A stretch of DNA of 64,000 nucleotides from contig NZ_FRBD01000013.1 in assembly GCF_900142525.1 (NCBI RefSeq), positions 62,001 to 126,000 of the forward strand. Direction: 5' to 3'. This document shows positions 61,258-64,000 of the stretch, piece by piece. The DNA is from Xylanibacter ruminicola (lineage in GTDB: Bacteria; Bacteroidota; Bacteroidia; Bacteroidales; Bacteroidaceae). The first letter of the stretch is position 1. The number at the start of each line of letters is the position of its first letter. Position numbers and translations under genes: made by a program. Below the pieces are notes generated by a model. It worked only from the letters and a program-made list of their open reading frames with translations, had not been told where the DNA came from and searched no databases.

Positions 61258-61331
61258 GAAATTCGATGGAAATATGAATCATAAAGAAGATTTTAAAAAA
61301 AAACATAGTTCAGATTTTTAAAAACGGCATT

Positions 61332-61418
61332 AAACACTACAAAAAGCCAACTAAAACACTTATTATTAGATATTTGCACATTTTTTAAACACTACCGCAA
61401 ACACTACTAAAACACTAC
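61332..61418. repeat. AAACACTAC direct repeats
   Basis: Perfect AAACACTAC at 61332-61340, 61387-61395, 61399-61407 and 61410-61418; the last three are spaced 11-12 bp, about one helical turn. Confidence 0.75.
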
Positions 61419-61504
61419 TTAAACCCGACAAAAAAGCGGCTGATGCGCTATTTCTCAAACATAATCATGCATGATAGCAAAGTTTACCTCGCATAGCAGT
61501 AAAT

Positions 61505-61522
61505 AAATTCTCTAGAGAATTT
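61505..61522. repeat. CTAG-centred palindrome, copy 1
   Basis: AAATTCTCTAGAGAATTT, a perfect 18-bp palindrome. Confidence 0.85.
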
Positions 61523-61567
61523 TTAGCTAAGACACGTACTAGATATTGCTGAAACGCCTAGTTGCGC

Positions 61568-61589
61568 AAAAATTCTCTAGAGAATTTTT
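61568..61589. repeat. CTAG-centred palindrome, copy 2
   Basis: A perfect 22-bp palindrome: five As, TTCTCTAGAGAA, five Ts. Centre-to-centre distance to copy 1 is 65 bp. Confidence 0.85.
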
Positions 61590-61747
61590 TCACAACTACT
61601 AATACTAAATATTCTAGTACGCCGTATTGTGTATATATCCTTAGGCTATATCCCCTATTTTGTACTAAAATGGTAGAGTTCAGGTAGGGTTTAACATAAA
61701 ATCTCGATGAGTCTCGACACATCTTTAATATGTGTAAAAATACGCTA

Positions 61748-62476
61748 TTATTCGTAATGACGTATTCTTACATCGATGCCCTTTAGTTTCTCTGCTACAC
61801 CGCTTAGGTCAGTCTGTCCGTAGTGGTATGGGAACAGTACCTTGGGCTTGATGATTTTGGCTGCACGGACCAGCTGATCGGGAGTCATCGTATAAGGCTG
61901 GTTGCAAGGCAGAAAAGCAATGTCGATATTCTTGATCTGCGACATCTCAGGGATATCCTCGGTATCGCCAGCAATGTAGATGCGGAGACCATCGATGGTA
62001 AGGATATAGCCGTTGTCGCGACCTTTGGGATGGAACTGGGTGTGGCCCTCGGTAATGTTATAGGCAGAAACGGCCTCAACGCTAACATCGTTTAACTGTA
62101 GCTCGTCGCCATTTACCATCACCTTACCCGCTCCATACATATCAGCACAACGCTTGTTCATCACCAACTGAGTATTATCTGTCGAAAGTTGCTTGATAGC
62201 GTTGGCATCGTAATGGTCGCCATGCTCGTGGGTCACAAAGATGTAGTCGGCCTTGGGCATCGCAGTATAATCAACAGTACGATTGCCCAACTTCTGCACA
62301 GGGTCAATCTGTATCTCCTTACCATCGAACTCGATGCGGATGCAAGCATGCATCAGGGCGTGAAACTTGACGGTCTTACCACTCTTGGTGGTAAACTCAT
62401 CGATCTCGTAACTTTTCTGTCCGCAGGCTGTGGTAAGTCCAAGCACAGCCAATAAACATGTTAACAGCTTTTTCAT
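61748..62476 (-). CDS. Metallo-beta-lactamase-fold lipoprotein (UlaG-like)
   Basis: A 242-residue protein with a lipoprotein signal peptide (lipobox TTAC, residue 18 region, followed by GQKSY). The hydrolase core shows FHALMHACIRIEFDGKEIQIDPV, the metal motif THEHGDHYD, an IAGDTEDIPEM segment with the bridging Asp and FLPCNQPYTMTPDQ, ending LFPYHYGQTDLSG with the last His. This pattern matches UlaG/RNase Z-type metal-dependent hydrolases acting on small molecules. As a lipoprotein it should sit on the periplasmic face or surface. Substrate unknown. Divergent from the PaaK-type gene. Confidence 0.88.
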   Translation of the reverse strand: MKKLLTCLLAVLGLTTACGQKSYEIDEFTTKSGKTVKFHALMHACIRIEFDGKEIQIDPVQKLGNRTVDYTAMPKADYIFVTHEHGDHYDANAIKQLSTDNTQLVMNKRCADMYGAGKVMVNGDELQLNDVSVEAVSAYNITEGHTQFHPKGRDNGYILTIDGLRIYIAGDTEDIPEMSQIKNIDIAFLPCNQPYTMTPDQLVRAAKIIKPKVLFPYHYGQTDLSGVAEKLKGIDVRIRHYE

Positions 62477-62506
62477 ACCTTATTAATATATATAATAGAA
62501 CAGCGG

Positions 62507-62538
62507 CAAAAATACGATAAATATACGAAAGTTCCAAA
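62507..62538 (-). promoter_or_regulatory. Promoter of the metallo-beta-lactamase-fold lipoprotein gene
   Basis: Minus-strand -7 TATTTTTG (62514-62507) and -33 TTTG (62538-62535), 20-bp spacing. Confidence 0.6.
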
Positions 62539-62574
62539 GCATTTAAATAAAAATTCTATTTTTGAGGTTACTTT

Positions 62575-62606
62575 CTTGGTTGATTCAAAAAAATACGCTA
62601 ACTTTG
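62575..62606 (+). promoter_or_regulatory. Promoter of the PaaK-type ligase gene
   Basis: -33 CTTG (62575-62578) and -7 TAACTTTG (62599-62606), 20-bp spacing. Confidence 0.6.
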
Positions 62607-62648
62607 TGCCCGTAAAGTACTTTTAAATTATCAACAGCGAAACAGACA

Positions 62649-63947
62649 ATGATTTGGAATGAGACAATGGAGTGCATGGATCGCGAGCAGCTTCGCGAAA
62701 TCCAGAGCCGCCGTCTGGTAAAGATGGCAGAGTACGTGTATTACAACACCCCCTTCTACCGCAAAAAGTTTCAGGAGATGGGATTGGAGCCAGGTGACAT
62801 CAAGAGCATCGACGACATCACGAAACTCCCCTTTACCAACAAGCTCGACCTCCGCGACAATTATCCCTTTGGACTGGCTGCCGTACCAATGAGTCAGATT
62901 GTAAGAATCCACGCCTCATCGGGTACCACCGGCAAACCAGTCGTAGTACTTTACACCCGCAAGGACCTTGCTATGTGGAGCGAGGCCATCAGTCGTGCAT
63001 TCACCGCCTATGGTGCCACTAAGGACGATATCTTCCAGGTGGCCTATGGCTACGGACTCTTTACAGGAGGACTGGGAGCACACGATGGCGCAACTAACAT
63101 CGGCGCATCGGTTATCCCCATCTCATCTGGTAACACCCAGAAGCAGATGACGCTGATGCACGACTTTGGCACCACCATCCTTTGCTGTACCCCCAGCTAC
63201 GCCATGTTCCTGGGCGAGGCTATGCAGGAGTGCGAGTATCCTCGCGATGAGTTCAAACTGAAGGTAGGCGTGTTTGGTGCCGAACCTTGGACCGAGAAGA
63301 TGCGCAAGAAGCTGGAAGAAACTCTTGGCATTAAGGCTTACGACATCTACGGCCTGAGCGAGATAGCAGGTCCTGGCGTAGGTTACGAGTGCGAGCACCA
63401 GTGCGGTACCCACCTGAACGAAGACTTATTCTATCCAGAGATTCTGGATCCCAATACCGGCGAGCCATTGCCTGAAGGACAATTTGGCGAGCTGACTTTC
63501 ACACACCTCACCAAGGAGGGTATGCCATTGCTGCGCTATCGCACCCACGACCTGACAGCCCTGCACTACGAGAAGTGTAAGTGCGGACGTACCTTGGTAC
63601 GTATGGACCGTATTCTGGGCCGCTGCGACGACATGCTCATCATCCGTGGTGTCAACGTATTCCCATCGCAGATTGAGGATGTCATCCTGAAGCTGCCTGA
63701 GTACGAGCCACACTTCCTGCTGACTGTAGACCGTGTGAACAACACCGACACATCAGAGTTGAAGGTAGAGGTGAAGGAAGAGTACTTTACCGACGATATG
63801 GCAACAATGGTTGGTCTGCAGAAGAAGCTTGAGGCCGAACTGCGTAGCGTTATCGGACTGGGATTCAAGGTTAAGCTCGTTGAGCCTAAGGGCATCGAGC
63901 GCTCTGAGGGTAAGGCTAAGCGCGTCATCGACAATCGAAAAATCTAA
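62649..63947 (+). CDS. Phenylacetate-CoA ligase-type enzyme (PaaK-like)
   Basis: A 432-residue AMP-forming aryl-CoA ligase. Signatures: FYRKKFQEMG, LPFTNKLDLRDNYPFG, the nucleotide motif IHASSGTTGKPVVV, YGLSEIAGPGVGYEC, LRYRTHDLTA, and the C-terminal GRCDDMLIIRGVNVFPSQIED and ERSEGKAKRVID. It activates phenylacetate, indoleacetate or a related aryl acid to the CoA thioester with ATP; in anaerobic gut Bacteroidales it is thought to run with aromatic amino-acid ferredoxin oxidoreductases, none of which is in this window. It is followed 14 bp later by an ACT-domain gene, a common pairing. Confidence 0.92.
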   Translation: MIWNETMECMDREQLREIQSRRLVKMAEYVYYNTPFYRKKFQEMGLEPGDIKSIDDITKLPFTNKLDLRDNYPFGLAAVPMSQIVRIHASSGTTGKPVVVLYTRKDLAMWSEAISRAFTAYGATKDDIFQVAYGYGLFTGGLGAHDGATNIGASVIPISSGNTQKQMTLMHDFGTTILCCTPSYAMFLGEAMQECEYPRDEFKLKVGVFGAEPWTEKMRKKLEETLGIKAYDIYGLSEIAGPGVGYECEHQCGTHLNEDLFYPEILDPNTGEPLPEGQFGELTFTHLTKEGMPLLRYRTHDLTALHYEKCKCGRTLVRMDRILGRCDDMLIIRGVNVFPSQIEDVILKLPEYEPHFLLTVDRVNNTDTSELKVEVKEEYFTDDMATMVGLQKKLEAELRSVIGLGFKVKLVEPKGIERSEGKAKRVIDNRKI

Positions 63948-63961
63948 AAACAATAAAGATT

Positions 63962-64000
63962 ATGAAGACAAAGCAACTTTCAATTTTCCTTGAGAACAAG
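63962..64000 (+). CDS. ACT-domain protein, N-terminal fragment (runs off the window)
   Basis: Only 13 codons are present: MKTKQLSIFLENK. This is the usual beginning of the small tandem-ACT-domain proteins encoded directly after PaaK-type ligases (KQLSIFLENK). Such proteins are assumed to bind amino acids and regulate the neighbouring enzyme. The assignment rests on this short stretch plus its position. Confidence 0.65.
   Translation, partial: MKTKQLSIFLENK

Larger units (their letters stand above)
61258..61747. other. Repeat-rich AT-rich intergenic region
   Basis: No gene is supportable here. It contains AAACACTAC repeated at 61332, 61387, 61399 and 61410, two CTAG-centred palindromes (61505-61522 and 61568-61589), and otherwise AT-rich sequence. 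It separates the glycerate kinase gene from the end of the metallo-beta-lactamase-fold gene. Confidence 0.75.

Overview
The window looks like a chromosomal segment of a Prevotella-type member of the Bacteroidales. Evidence: two tandem SusC-type loci (one with its SusD), promoters of the Bacteroidetes -33 TTTG / -7 TAnnTTTG type in front of many genes, almost no Shine-Dalgarno sequences, a complete classical menaquinone operon core, secreted proteins with Bacteroidetes-style signal peptides and lipoboxes, and many short dispersed repeats. No rRNA, tRNA, CRISPR array, transposase or integrase was found.

Layout. 1-7.8 kb: the start of one SusC gene, a complete SusC/SusD pair, and a divergent GH94 cellobiose-phosphorylase-type enzyme. 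7.9-12.2 kb: gapA, mscL, guaA and a MurU-like nucleotidyltransferase. 12.3-16.4 kb: a large outer-membrane barrel protein with a Gly/Arg tail, divergent from aroB. 16.5-25.6 kb: a nine-gene minus-strand operon, three tandem ROK genes followed by a hotdog thioesterase and menF-menD-menB-menC-menE. 25.7-28.5 kb: lysS-gpsA. 28.5-28.9 kb: a repeat-rich gap with an orphan promoter. 28.9-31.8 kb: SPFH protein, ribbon-helix-helix protein, membrane protein and S33-type hydrolase. 32-37.1 kb: mnmA, then frr-rsgA-S9 peptidase on the minus strand. 37.2-46.8 kb: a four-gene operon of large sensor histidine kinases with no response regulator. 46.9-52.8 kb: nhaD, an uncharacterised conserved gene, carboxynorspermidine synthase, recA and a secreted protein. 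53-57.2 kb: dnaK with an AbiE toxin-antitoxin island inserted at its 3' end. 57.2-64 kb: gltS with an outer-membrane protein, glycerate kinase, a metallo-beta-lactamase-fold lipoprotein, a PaaK-type CoA ligase and the first codons of an ACT-domain gene.

The observations I consider most worth following: (1) the four-kinase operon, two cytoplasmic-type and two with periplasmic solute-binding sensors, in which the first member has lost both the phospho-accepting His (Tyr461) and the N-box Asn (Tyr576); (2) a 2.2-kb AbiE island bounded by a 14-bp direct repeat of the last dnaK codons, apparently separating dnaK from its native terminator; (3) at least five conserved enzymes (MenE, MenF, MenC, a MurU-like enzyme, RsgA) that carry in-frame insertions made of the same kinds of palindromic or tandem repeats found between genes, reminiscent of Rickettsia palindromic elements; (4) a sigma-54-type -24/-12 promoter inside a 13-bp inverted repeat in front of dnaK; (5) a ROK triplet heading the men operon in which one copy lacks the catalytic Asp; (6) several genes whose promoter lies so close to the ATG that the mRNA should be nearly leaderless.

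All family assignments come from reading translated motifs by eye; no database search or alignment was run.
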